A program made the translations under genes and the position numbers. From assembly GCF_002563675.1 (NCBI RefSeq), contig NZ_PDJC01000001.1, positions 1,302,001 through 1,366,000 of the forward strand: DNA of 64,000 nt, in the 5' to 3' direction. A model generated the notes under the pieces. It saw nothing but the letters and a program-made list of their open reading frames with translations, did not search any database and was not told the origin of the DNA. This DNA is from Propionicimonas paludicola. Lineage in GTDB: Bacteria; Actinomycetota; Actinomycetes; Propionibacteriales; Propionibacteriaceae. Of the stretch, positions 16,927 to 24,920 are shown in pieces (the first letter of the stretch is position 1; the number at the start of each line of letters is the position of its first letter).

Positions 16927-18023
16927 GTCAGCTCGGGACGGACTTCGGCCGGGTTAGCCAGCACGTTCGTCAGCGGAAGATCGGCCGGCACTGTCACTCC
17001 ACCCAGGCCGCCACCGAGCGGGATCACCGCGGTTGGCGCGGCGTCCACTGAAGCGAACACGCAGGTGCGTCCATCGGCGCTGGTGACGATCGCGGAAGCC
17101 GGGACGATCTTCACCCGCTGCGGGGTAGTCGACACCACACGTCCGATGCCCTCGGTGGCCGCGCCGAGCGCTGCCTTGAGCTTGGTGACGTCCTTGGGGT
17201 CGGTGATCCTGCCGCTGCCCAGCGTGTAGGGCACTTGGACGCCGCCCACGTCCACGACCTGTGCGCCGTCCTGCGCGATCCCTCCCGCAGGCTCGGCCAC
17301 GGTGATCGCCCGAAGCGCGGGCTGAGTGGTGAACAGCACATCCCCGGCCGCCACGTTTCGACCAGCGCTGCTTTGCAGCTCGGCCACCACAGCCTTCTGT
17401 GGCCCCACCCACGCCACCAGGCCCAGATCGAAGGTGCCGGTCGGCTTCACCCCGAGGCTCCGCTCCCACGCCTTGATGGCGCGCTGCGTCGCCGAGCCGA
17501 AGCGGCCGTCGGGAGCGGCCTTGGAGAACCCGCGGGCAGCCAACCACTCCTGCAGCTGGCGGACGTCCGGGCCGCGGTCGCCACGCCCGATGCTGCGGTA
17601 CGGCGCCGTCGGCCCGACCATGGCCACGATCGGACGCCCATCAACCCTGGCCACCGTCTTCCCGTCGGACACCGCGGAGCCCGGGGCCACCAACAGCTGG
17701 GTCAGGACGCCGGACCCGCGCGACACCACCTGGCCAGGCGCATCGAAGATCGCCTTCAGCGGCACAGTTGTGGCCTGGTTCACGGTGTTGTCTGTCACCG
17801 GCAGCACCACGGGAACCGGGTCGGCTGCGGCGATCGGGACCGGAGTGACCCGGTCGGCGAGCACAGCGACAGCGATCATTCCGCCCACCAGGAGACCGGC
17901 GATCGCCGCCACTATCAGCTGGCCGGCTCCGCGGGGCCGCCGCCTGGGCGGTGCGCTGACAGCGGCGTCCTCGTGGGAAGCGGCGTCCTCGTGGGAAGCG
18001 GCGTCCGCGCGAGAGGCGGTCAT
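16917..18023 (-). CDS. membrane-fusion-like protein with peptidoglycan-binding domain
   Basis: 368 residues. Cytoplasmic tail with a duplicated ASHEDA segment, TM helix at about 34-56, then an outer region: a lipoyl/HlyD-like piece (VVSRGSGVLTQLLVAPGSAVSDG), a PG_binding_1 domain (about 147-200, DRGPDVRQLQEWLAARGFS) and a second HlyD-like beta domain. The layout is that of the periplasmic adaptor in MacA-type systems, here able to hold the cell wall. It overlaps the lipoprotein gene upstream by 4 bases (ATGA) and the ATPase downstream by 10. Likely role: linking the ABC complex to peptidoglycan during export of, or protection from, some compound. Confidence 0.82.
   Translation of the reverse strand: MTASRADAASHEDAASHEDAAVSAPPRRRPRGAGQLIVAAIAGLLVGGMIAVAVLADRVTPVPIAAADPVPVVLPVTDNTVNQATTVPLKAIFDAPGQVVSRGSGVLTQLLVAPGSAVSDGKTVARVDGRPIVAMVGPTAPYRSIGRGDRGPDVRQLQEWLAARGFSKAAPDGRFGSATQRAIKAWERSLGVKPTGTFDLGLVAWVGPQKAVVAELQSSAGRNVAAGDVLFTTQPALRAITVAEPAGGIAQDGAQVVDVGGVQVPYTLGSGRITDPKDVTKLKAALGAATEGIGRVVSTTPQRVKIVPASAIVTSADGRTCVFASVDAAPTAVIPLGGGLGGVTVPADLPLTNVLANPAEVRPELTCG
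17962..18009. repeat. 18-base tandem repeat inside the adaptor gene
   Basis: Two perfect copies of an 18-base unit beginning GCGGCGTCCTCGTGGGAA (17962-17979 and 17980-17997), followed by a partial third. The repeat is in frame and encodes the duplicated ASHEDA stretch of the cytoplasmic tail, so copy number could vary without breaking the gene. Confidence 0.85.
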
Positions 18024-18646
18024 GACTTACTCACTCCCGCCTTCTCGAAACAGTCGACCCCGGACCTGTCCTCGACCGGGTTCGATGCCTGAATCGCCTC
18101 CTCGCGAGTGGGCTCGTCCTTCACGGTGCCGCCATTCTTGCGAATGCAGGCCACCACTGCCGGACGGAACTTCACGAAGTATTTCTCCATCGCCTCGATC
18201 GAGGAGGGCTGGGTTTGGTACTGCATCTCCACAAACTGGCTGTATCGCTTCAGGCAATCGTCGCCAAGCGCGGTGGCCTGCTCTTCAGTCATGCCGGTGA
18301 CCTGCGAACTCCAGCCATAGTTGAGCTGCGGCAGCCCGGTCCTGTCAGTCCGTTGAGGGGGTAACACATCGATGCCAGCCTTGCGCATGCAGGTCAGTGC
18401 CAGATTCACCGCCGACTCGTAATCGGCGTAGCTGACATCGCCCTTTTTCAGGATGGCGATCTGGGACGCATCCGCCCCCGCCGTCCGCGCGTCCTGGACG
18501 ATCTGCGGGTCGGCGGCCCCAGATGGAGACGGGTTCCCCGGCGTTGTTGGTGGCTGCACCGAAGCGGAGCACCCAGCAACAACCACCAGGCAGCTCAATG
18601 CCAAGAAGCTGCCGACCCTTGTCAGTAATGCTTTCGCGGCGCCCAT
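18020..18646 (-). CDS. lipoprotein, first gene of the ABC export operon
   Basis: 208 residues. Lipobox VVAGC with lipidated Cys26, a Pro/Ser-rich spacer, then a helical domain with three pairs-like Cys (LALTCMRKAG, ALGDDCLKRY, VVACIRKNGG, VDCFEKAG). I do not recognise the family, though it recalls small actinobacterial lipoproteins next to peptidoglycan-binding/ABC modules. Its ATGA overlap with the adaptor gene makes it the leading member of the four-gene operon ending at 15149. Confidence 0.82.
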   Translation of the reverse strand: MGAAKALLTRVGSFLALSCLVVVAGCSASVQPPTTPGNPSPSGAADPQIVQDARTAGADASQIAILKKGDVSYADYESAVNLALTCMRKAGIDVLPPQRTDRTGLPQLNYGWSSQVTGMTEEQATALGDDCLKRYSQFVEMQYQTQPSSIEAMEKYFVKFRPAVVACIRKNGGTVKDEPTREEAIQASNPVEDRSGVDCFEKAGVSKS

Positions 18647-18848
18647 GCCGCCCTCCTCCGCGCTCGCACTTCGCGTTGGTGTTCGCTCCTTGGCAGGTTA
18701 GCTTGCGGCGCTATGCGGTGTGGGCGCATTCGACCTAGTCGTACAGATTCGGAAATGCGCCGGGAGCACGGGTAGCAGGAATGCCTGCTAGAGGGTCGAT
18801 CATGAGGTTCAAGGGTGCGAGCGGCTACACGAGTGAGAATATGTCAGC

Positions 18849-19775
18849 ATGCGCCCTGGCACCGTGCTCCGCGACGACGCAACGCCGCTGTATCGGCCCT
18901 ATGAAAACGTGATCGAGACCTGGGATCAGCTACACCGAGAGATCGACCAGTTCGGCGACATCTTCCACAGCGAGCAGTTCGTCTGGCGCGGCCAGTCCAA
19001 CGCCGTGTGGGGCCTGTGGAGCTCGCTGTATCGAGAGCTCGCCAGACAACTCGGTAAAGTCCCAACGGAGGAAGACCTTGTCGAGTCAGAAAGGCAACTC
19101 CTTACCCTTGCGCGCACGGAGTGGCGGCTGGACGGCGTTCCAGCGCTTTCCCTTTTCGGGCAGATGCAACATGTGGGGGTACCGACCCGGCTGATTGACG
19201 CCACTACTAACCCCCTAATTGCCGCGTGGTTCGCAGTCTCCGACCGGCCAGGCGCCGATGGAAGGCTGTTCGCGTTCACAGCCAAGAGCACTCTCCAACT
19301 CAACTCGAGGTGGAATGGCAACACTCCGCGTTGGCATCGACGACTAGACGATCCAACTCTGGCGGACTGGGGGCTTGGAGGGGGTAGCTGGATCTGGCAA
19401 CCCCCCGCGCTCCACGCACGCATTCCTGCTCAAAGCGCAGTGTTCCTCCTTGATGGGGTCCCGACAGAGGCTGGCCATCGCTTCCCGCGTCTCCAGCCCG
19501 GCTCGAGCTCGACGTACACCGCAGCACAGACCCGTGAGTTCGCGTCCATACCGATCAGGTTCTGGCAAATCCGCTTGCGAGGCGAGGCGCCAAGCAAGGG
19601 CACGGTATTCACCTATCGCATCACTGCAGCGGCCAAGCATTCGATCCGGCACCAGCTTGAGAAGCGCTTCGGGTACTCCTTCGCGACGATCTACCCCGAC
19701 ATCGAGGGTCTCGCCCAGTATGTGCGCAACACACCAGAGAGTCTCATCCGCGGCGCGATCGACACCCGTCGATAG
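18849..19775 (+). CDS. FRG-domain protein
   Basis: 308 residues. The FRG signature is clear: FVWRGQ at 44-49 and QHVGVPTRLIDATTNPLIAA at 107-126. FRG proteins are scattered in mobile and defence-rich regions and the domain is thought to be an enzymatic or nucleotide-sensing module, but no activity is firmly known. Base composition is visibly less GC-rich than the flanking core genes. It sits alone, 213 bases before the methyltransferase and on the same strand, and is the first gene of the accessory island. Confidence 0.85.
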   Translation: MRPGTVLRDDATPLYRPYENVIETWDQLHREIDQFGDIFHSEQFVWRGQSNAVWGLWSSLYRELARQLGKVPTEEDLVESERQLLTLARTEWRLDGVPALSLFGQMQHVGVPTRLIDATTNPLIAAWFAVSDRPGADGRLFAFTAKSTLQLNSRWNGNTPRWHRRLDDPTLADWGLGGGSWIWQPPALHARIPAQSAVFLLDGVPTEAGHRFPRLQPGSSSTYTAAQTREFASIPIRFWQIRLRGEAPSKGTVFTYRITAAAKHSIRHQLEKRFGYSFATIYPDIEGLAQYVRNTPESLIRGAIDTRR

Positions 19776-19975
19776 TGTCTGACGCACTCTCGGCCGAAGC
19801 ATCGGCGAGCGATGCCGGTAGATAAGGCCCCAAGGAGGCCAAGCGGCGGGTGAGGCTGGCGGAGGTAGCTTGTACTCAGGCCTCCATCCGGCAGGTGACC
19901 ATGGTGCCTCGCTCAAGGTCGGTCCGGCCAAGGGATCTGCCGCGTGGCCGTTCATGAATCGTCAGCCGGGCCGTC

Positions 19976-19981
19976 TATGGT
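19976..19981 (+). promoter_or_regulatory. -10 element for a leaderless methyltransferase transcript
   Basis: TATGGT is followed by 7 bases and the ATG at 19989; there is no ribosome binding site before any candidate start, so this element decides the start choice. Confidence 0.45.
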
Positions 19982-19988
19982 GATGGCA

Positions 19989-21653
19989 ATGAGCGCCATA
20001 ACGCCGCAAGAGGCACCACAGAACTACGGCGAGGTCTTCACTCGTCGGTGGGTGGTTGATGCGCTACTAGACCTAACGCACTACACCGCCGACCGTGACC
20101 TCGGTGGGTTGACGGCTGTTGAGCCTTCCGCCGGGTTGGGTGCGTTCCTCTTCCCCATGGTGGAGCGACTGATCGCGAGTGCTTCGGCCCACGGCCGCGA
20201 TCTTAGGTCCTTGAGTTCCGCGATCCGAGCCTGGGAGCTTCAGCCCACGAACGTCCAGACGCTGCGCTCCCGTGTGCGCCGACTCCTCATCGACGCCGGT
20301 GCTTCAAACCTTGACGCGCACCACCTTGCCCATCAGTGGATCATCGAGGGAGACTTCCTCCTGCCACCGGGGGATGACTTGCTGACATGCGACGCGGAGC
20401 CGACGGTGGCCGATGTCGTCGTGGGCAACCCCCCATACATCCGGTTCGACGACCTTCCTGGTGCAATGGCCGCGGCTTACCGGCAGCGCTGGTCGACGAT
20501 GGCTGGCCGTGGCGACATCTACGTCGGGTTCTTCGAACGTGGCCTGCTGATGCTCAAGCCAGGAGGCAAGCTCGGCTTCATCTGCGCAGACCGCTGGATG
20601 CGCAACGCCTATGGCGCCAAGCTTCGCGCCATGATCTCGGAGCGGTTCGCAGTGGAGACCCTGTGGCAGATGCACGATGTGGCTGCCTTTGAAGCCGAGG
20701 TGAGCGCGTACCCGGCGATCACAATCCTGGCCAACCGGGCACAGGGGCGAGTGACGCTCCTCGATGCGACGTCCGACTTTGGGGCCGAATCGGCGCACCA
20801 AGCGATTGCCTTCATCGCGTCGGGCGCAGACGAGGTCTCTCGCGCGGACTTCCGGGCCGCGCGACTCGATGACTGGTTTGAAGGCTCTGACCTGTGGCCG
20901 GCCGGTGGCCCGAAGTTGATTCGAATCCTTGAAGACCTGAACGAGCGTTTCCCCACGCTCGAACAGACTGGTCGGGACACTCGGATCAGCATTGGAGTTG
21001 CGACCGGCGCCGACAAGGCATACGTGGTCAGTCCGGGTTCGGTAGACGTCGAACCTGATCGCCTGACGCCCCTCGTCATGGCTGAGGACGTGCGCTCGGG
21101 CCGGCTGACCACGCCAAGGAAGGTTCTCATCAATCCGTGGGACGACGAAGGTCAGTTGGTCGACATCAAGCGGTACCCGCGTATGGCGAAGGCGCTCGCG
21201 GGCCACTCGAGCGTCACCGACCGATTCGTTGCGAAGAGGAACCCAGCGGGTTGGTACCGAACGATTGACAAGGTCTACCCAGGCTTGGCACAGCAGCCGA
21301 AGCTGCTGCTACAGGACATGAAGGCCCAGATCACTCCCGTCCTCGAACCGGGTGGCTTCTACCCGCACCACAACCTCTACTACATCGTCTCGACGGGCTG
21401 GGATCTGGAGGTACTCGGAGGTCTGCTGCTCTCGCGGGTTGCCGAGGCATTTGTCGACGCGTACGGCGTCAAGATGCGTGGTGGGACATTGCGCTTCCAG
21501 GCGCAGTACCTACGCAAGATCCGCGTTCCGGCACCGGAGTGCATCCCCGTCGAGATAGAGGATGCCCTACGGAACGCGTTCCGCGCCTACGACCGTGACA
21601 AAGCAACACGGGCAGCGGAGGTCGCCTACGGACTGCCCGAAGGAACCTTCTAG
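19989..21653 (+). CDS. N6-adenine DNA methyltransferase (Eco57I/PglX-like, restriction-modification)
   Basis: 554 residues. SAM-binding motif I EPSAGLGAFL at about 45-54, catalytic motif IV NPPYIRF at 147-153, and a C-terminal half that looks like a target-recognition region (TPVLEPGGFYPHHNLYYIVS, KMRGGTLRFQAQYLRKI), as in gamma-type adenine methyltransferases of type II/IIG systems. No nuclease motif is seen in this chain. Upstream in-frame starts at 19944, 19977 and 19983 exist; I prefer 19989 because of the -10 element 7 bases before it. The convergent gene 20 bases downstream is the likely cognate endonuclease. Recognition sequence unknown. Confidence 0.88.
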   Translation: MSAITPQEAPQNYGEVFTRRWVVDALLDLTHYTADRDLGGLTAVEPSAGLGAFLFPMVERLIASASAHGRDLRSLSSAIRAWELQPTNVQTLRSRVRRLLIDAGASNLDAHHLAHQWIIEGDFLLPPGDDLLTCDAEPTVADVVVGNPPYIRFDDLPGAMAAAYRQRWSTMAGRGDIYVGFFERGLLMLKPGGKLGFICADRWMRNAYGAKLRAMISERFAVETLWQMHDVAAFEAEVSAYPAITILANRAQGRVTLLDATSDFGAESAHQAIAFIASGADEVSRADFRAARLDDWFEGSDLWPAGGPKLIRILEDLNERFPTLEQTGRDTRISIGVATGADKAYVVSPGSVDVEPDRLTPLVMAEDVRSGRLTTPRKVLINPWDDEGQLVDIKRYPRMAKALAGHSSVTDRFVAKRNPAGWYRTIDKVYPGLAQQPKLLLQDMKAQITPVLEPGGFYPHHNLYYIVSTGWDLEVLGGLLLSRVAEAFVDAYGVKMRGGTLRFQAQYLRKIRVPAPECIPVEIEDALRNAFRAYDRDKATRAAEVAYGLPEGTF

Positions 21654-21673
21654 CGCAGCTCCGCAGCGCCGGC

Positions 21674-22711
21674 CTACTGGCCGCCAGAAATGCGCGCCAA
21701 TCGCTTGCGGGCGCGTGCCTCGAGGTGGAGGTTCACCGGGGTCGCGTCCAGCACGCGGTTCACGATCGTCCCGAGGAACCGCCCTGGTGACAGCTCTGCA
21801 GGCGTCGCGTCGTGGCGAATCGACACCTTCGGCAATGAGCTCAGAACGGCATCCAGCGCCAGTTCCTGTGCGTCCGCCTCGTCGATGTCCTCAATCTCAG
21901 ACTCTGAGTCAAGGCCGGCGGATGCCGTGCGATCCTCCGGGTCAGAACCGTCATCTTCAGAGACCGCAACCTCGTCGTCGTACTCGATCATCACCAAGCA
22001 TGTCGAGTGATAAGCGTCGTCCTCTCGGCCGAGCTTGACCAGCAGATCGAGCAGCCACTCGGCGACCTTCGGCTCCTTCTGAAGGATGTCTGAACGCAAT
22101 CCGAATACGAATCCAAGGGCGGCGAGTGGGTGACGGAGACGCAGGTTCTTCGCGTCGCCGTAGGACTCCTCGACACGGTTCGGGGCGTTCTTGCCGTAGG
22201 ACGAGTCCATGCGCTTGGTCGAGATCAGGAGCTCGGGGCCGGTCTGCCAGTCCGACATGATGACGTCGACCTGCTTGAGGTAGTTCTTGCCGAGGACCGT
22301 CGCACTGGCCGAGGTGACGTTCTTGATCGAGGCCTTGCTAGAGATCCACTCGTCGAGTGGCTTCCGGATCGAGGCGGGTGCCGCCGCTAGCAGGTGGGCG
22401 AGCGTGACCGGAAGAACCCGCGGATGAGAGGGACGCGGCCAGACGGCGTCCGCATTGAACCCTGCGCGACGCAACTCGTAGCTGATCCATACGTCCAGAG
22501 CGAGCGCTGGCACCCCAGTAGTGGTCGCAGCCCGGAGGTGCAGCGGCACGCCGAGCAGTCGCTCAAGTGTTGCATAGTCGGGCACGAAGACCAGCTCGCC
22601 ATCGGCGCCAGCCGCCCAAGGATTCGAATGGAGGCCCGCTGGCGCGGCGTCCCTCACGATGCGGTCGAAGTATCCCCATGCCTGGGCCTTCTGAGTTCGC
22701 TTCGCACTCAC
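21674..22711 (-). CDS. probable restriction endonuclease partner of the methyltransferase
   Basis: 345 residues from a GTG with a G-rich ribosome site; an ATG/GTG start further up (22762) is possible. I do not recognise a named family. A central segment (KQVDVIMSD, then GPELLISTKRM, then VEESYGDAKNLRLRHPLAA) looks like a nuclease core: D149, E160 and K166 could be the catalytic residues of a PD-(D/E)xK-like fold, with a conserved helix after it. A very acidic stretch follows (SEDDGSDPEDR). Its tail-to-tail arrangement with a solitary adenine methyltransferase is the classic type II restriction-modification layout. Function is inferred from context. Confidence 0.6.
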   Translation of the reverse strand: MSAKRTQKAQAWGYFDRIVRDAAPAGLHSNPWAAGADGELVFVPDYATLERLLGVPLHLRAATTTGVPALALDVWISYELRRAGFNADAVWPRPSHPRVLPVTLAHLLAAAPASIRKPLDEWISSKASIKNVTSASATVLGKNYLKQVDVIMSDWQTGPELLISTKRMDSSYGKNAPNRVEESYGDAKNLRLRHPLAALGFVFGLRSDILQKEPKVAEWLLDLLVKLGREDDAYHSTCLVMIEYDDEVAVSEDDGSDPEDRTASAGLDSESEIEDIDEADAQELALDAVLSSLPKVSIRHDATPAELSPGRFLGTIVNRVLDATPVNLHLEARARKRLARISGGQ

Positions 22712-22883
22712 CGGACGCCCCCTACCTTCGCTGTCACCTGAGCCGAGGCTATCGGGATCCACGTCGGCGCCGCAGCGGCTCGCCTGAACTGGATGACCTA
22801 GCAGCCTCAGCGAAGCGGCTGATGGCGGTCGCGGCGCCCCAAGGTCGACGTGACCCTAGTCCTCACTTCAGGCGGCTGGGCTC

Positions 22884-23162
22884 GCACGGTTGATGCGCCA
22901 AGACGGTCTGGTCGGTGTCTCACCGCCGCAAACGCCGTGGCTGGCGATCGGACACCGCGACCCATCAGGACCTCGTGAAGCGAGAGTTCCATGCAGATCG
23001 GCCCGACCGGCTCCGGCTCTGTGACATCACCCACCTCCGGGCTAAGGACGGATGGGTCTACTGCGCGGCCGTCATCAACGCGTTCAGCCGCCGGGTCGCC
23101 GGCTGGTCGATCGCCGAATCCATCACCGCCGAGAACGTTGTCGACGCCCTCGAGACGGGCCG
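22884..23162 (+). pseudogene. IS3 OrfB transposase fragment (integrase core), frameshifted
   Basis: Starts as ARLMRQDGLVGV, shifts frame near 22915, and continues VSHRRKRRGW, then REFHADRPDRLRLCDITHL, INAFSRRVAGWSI and AENVVDALETG. These are the rve integrase-core motifs of IS3 OrfB, including the first catalytic Asp (CDITHL). The second Asp and the Glu are gone, because homology stops at the junction with the inverted fragment. Confidence 0.75.
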
Positions 23163-23177
23163 CTGGCGGCGTCTCCC

Positions 23178-23381
23178 TCAGCCGGGCCGGTACCCGAACT
23201 CAGGATCATCGCGGTGGGCGTCGAAGACCGCGTTCGCCAGGTACGCCTGGTCGAGTTCACGACTTCCAATGGGGTGGGTGAGCCAGCGGTGGTGCGCTGG
23301 CGGGCGAGCTTCAGCACCCGGCACGCGACCCACCACCGGTACCCCGTCGGCAGCCAACTCTTTGACGAGCGGGTACATCAT
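23178..23381 (-). pseudogene. IS3 OrfB transposase fragment (N-terminal part), frameshifted
   Basis: Begins MMYPLVKELAADGVPV, overlapping the OrfA stop by 4 bases at a GGGAAAATGATG sequence like the usual IS3 frameshift site. A frameshift then separates an MLKLARQ piece from RWLTHPIGSRELDQAYL, DAHRDDPEFGYR, the HTH_21 region of OrfB. It ends abruptly at the junction at about 23178. Confidence 0.7.
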
Positions 23382-23665
23382 TTTCCCGGCAGATTGGCCT
23401 GCGACAGATACGCCGCCGCCCGGCGCAGCACCTCGTTCTCCTGTTCCAGCAGCCGGTTACGCCGCTTCAACTCCCGCAACTCGGCCGACTCCGACGACGT
23501 CACGCCAGGGCGGACCCCGTCCTCGACATCGGCCGCGTGCAACCGGTTCCTCAGGCACGACTCGAAGATCCCGAAATCCTTCGCGACCTGGCCGATCGGC
23601 ACCGCGCCCTTGCGGGCCACCGCCACAACATCGTCGCGGAACTCTCTCGGATGGGGTTTCGGCAT
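23378..23665 (-). CDS. IS3-family OrfA transposase (intact reading frame, element defective)
   Basis: 95 residues from ATG 23665 (MPKPHPREFRDDVVAVARKG): HTH_Tnp_1 with IGQVAKDFGIFESCLRNRL and a C-terminal leucine-zipper-like helix (ELRELKRRNRLLEQENEVL), the normal OrfA layout. The frame is complete but its OrfB is broken, so it is probably non-functional. Confidence 0.78.
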   Translation of the reverse strand: MPKPHPREFRDDVVAVARKGAVPIGQVAKDFGIFESCLRNRLHAADVEDGVRPGVTSSESAELRELKRRNRLLEQENEVLRRAAAYLSQANLPGK

Positions 23666-23838
23666 GGCGCACATCCTTCCAGCAGGGCCCTCAGACCCCA
23701 CAGATCGAATGTCACCTACTCATGCAGCAGTCCCGTACGTCCGGTGGTGTGTTGCGATTGCGCGCATCGCGAACTCCGTAAAGTCCTGATCGTGCACGTC
23801 TTTGGCTTCACCCAAACAGCCTGGTAAGTGCCCCGATA

Positions 23839-23844
23839 CAGTTG
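23839..23844 (+). promoter_or_regulatory. -10 element for a leaderless island membrane-protein transcript
   Basis: TACAGT just upstream of GTG 23849 with about 6 bases between and no ribosome site; it supports GTG 23849 over the further upstream GTG. Confidence 0.4.
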
Positions 23845-23848
23845 CGCT

Positions 23849-24730
23849 GTGAAATCCCGCACCGCGCGCGTAGTCCTGGCCGGTCTTGCTGTCGTGGTGG
23901 TTGCGTTCGGGCTGTTCCCTACAAGCGTCGCGATCTTGGGATCGTGGTGGCGCTTTCCCCACATGCCAACCGCCGAAGAATGGTCCGCCGTCTTCGGTGC
24001 CTCAGCTCTGGTTGCGCTGGGATTCGCCTGGTACCAGATTCGGCAAGTGGATCAGTCGAACAGGGCCCTGATCGCATCGAACGAACTGGCGCGCCAGGTG
24101 AACATAGAAGCAGTCAGACCCAGGGTGCAGGTTGCCCTGAAGGTTGACCGCTTTGTTCCCAAGCGTCGTGGTGAGCCGGCGGAGGGCCAGCTCAACATCG
24201 CCGTGCGCAATATCGGGTCGAGCCCAGCACACGATGTGCGGCTCAACGTGAGTCCGCCGTTCACGTCGCTCGAGACGTTCTTCAAGCCCGGGATGATGGC
24301 CAAGCACTTCGCTGAGGTCAACGATGCCTTCAACGGCGAGGTGCATTTCCGGACACTCAACCCCGGCAACACCTACATATGGGCCCTCGGGCGTGTGCCA
24401 GAACTCTTCAAAGACGGCTCTGGAGTCCCGCGTCACTGGGAGGTTGAAGCCGAGTACACAGGCACGGCATCTCCGGAGCCCTTCCGCGAAACGTTCGTCC
24501 TCGACCTCGATGTCGAGATGCGCATTGAGCTGCCCGTCGATCCACTTGTGCGAATCGGCAAGGACATCGAGGTTGTTGGAAACGAGCTTGAAGCAATCAG
24601 ACACCTCGTGCCGACGAAGCTCACACTCAGCGATGCTTCAACCGACGAAACTGGTCTGCGCAAGCCGGGCAGGCGGCCCCTTGCTGCCCGTGCTGTGCGA
24701 TCAAGACATCTGCCACGACGTAGACGTTGA
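23849..24730 (+). CDS. two-TM membrane protein of unknown function (island gene)
   Basis: 293 residues from GTG 23849, chosen because TACAGT lies 6 bases upstream (leaderless). Two N-terminal hydrophobic segments (about 8-30 and 48-63), a short coiled segment (QVDQSNRALIASNELARQV), then a beta-sandwich-like domain (LNIAVRNIGSSPAHDVRLNV) facing the cytoplasm. The last ~20 residues are Arg-rich low-complexity and may be read-through of a decayed end. Such proteins occur in mobile regions; I cannot assign a function. It converges with the KAP-like NTPase gene and could act at the same membrane. Confidence 0.65.
   Translation: MKSRTARVVLAGLAVVVVAFGLFPTSVAILGSWWRFPHMPTAEEWSAVFGASALVALGFAWYQIRQVDQSNRALIASNELARQVNIEAVRPRVQVALKVDRFVPKRRGEPAEGQLNIAVRNIGSSPAHDVRLNVSPPFTSLETFFKPGMMAKHFAEVNDAFNGEVHFRTLNPGNTYIWALGRVPELFKDGSGVPRHWEVEAEYTGTASPEPFRETFVLDLDVEMRIELPVDPLVRIGKDIEVVGNELEAIRHLVPTKLTLSDASTDETGLRKPGRRPLAARAVRSRHLPRRRR
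23855..23868 (+). other. basic N-terminus of the two-TM island protein, start region
   Basis: Codons 3-7 after GTG 23849 encode SRTAR just before the first TM helix. By the positive-inside rule this places the N-terminus in the cytoplasm, which supports starting translation here and not at 23828. Confidence 0.35.
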
Positions 24731-24920
24731 CACCGGCATCGGAGCGAACCCGCAGGAGTAGCGATCGAACAGGTCGCCAAGGCTTCGGTGTCCACCCGAT
24801 GACCTTTGCATGGCGAGAACATGCCGTCTCGGGTGAACCTTGCGGTCCGTCTATCCAGCCAGAGCGAGCCGTCTGCCCTGAGCGTTCTCGACCCAAGATC
24901 ACGCACGCTGTGCGATCTCG

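Larger units (their letters stand above)
22884..23665. mobile_element. scrambled IS3-family remnants
   Basis: Two parts of IS3-type transposase genes meet head-on: the integrase-core part of OrfB on the plus strand (22884-23162) and OrfA plus the N-terminal part of OrfB on the minus strand (23178-23665). Both carry frameshifts, so the element is dead. Either one element suffered an internal inversion with loss of DNA, or two related copies fused. I could not find clear terminal inverted repeats. Confidence 0.75.

Noticed and set aside
17962-18009. A CRISPR array
   Set aside because: The repeat is a short in-frame tandem duplication without spacers; no repeat-spacer pattern was seen anywhere in the window.
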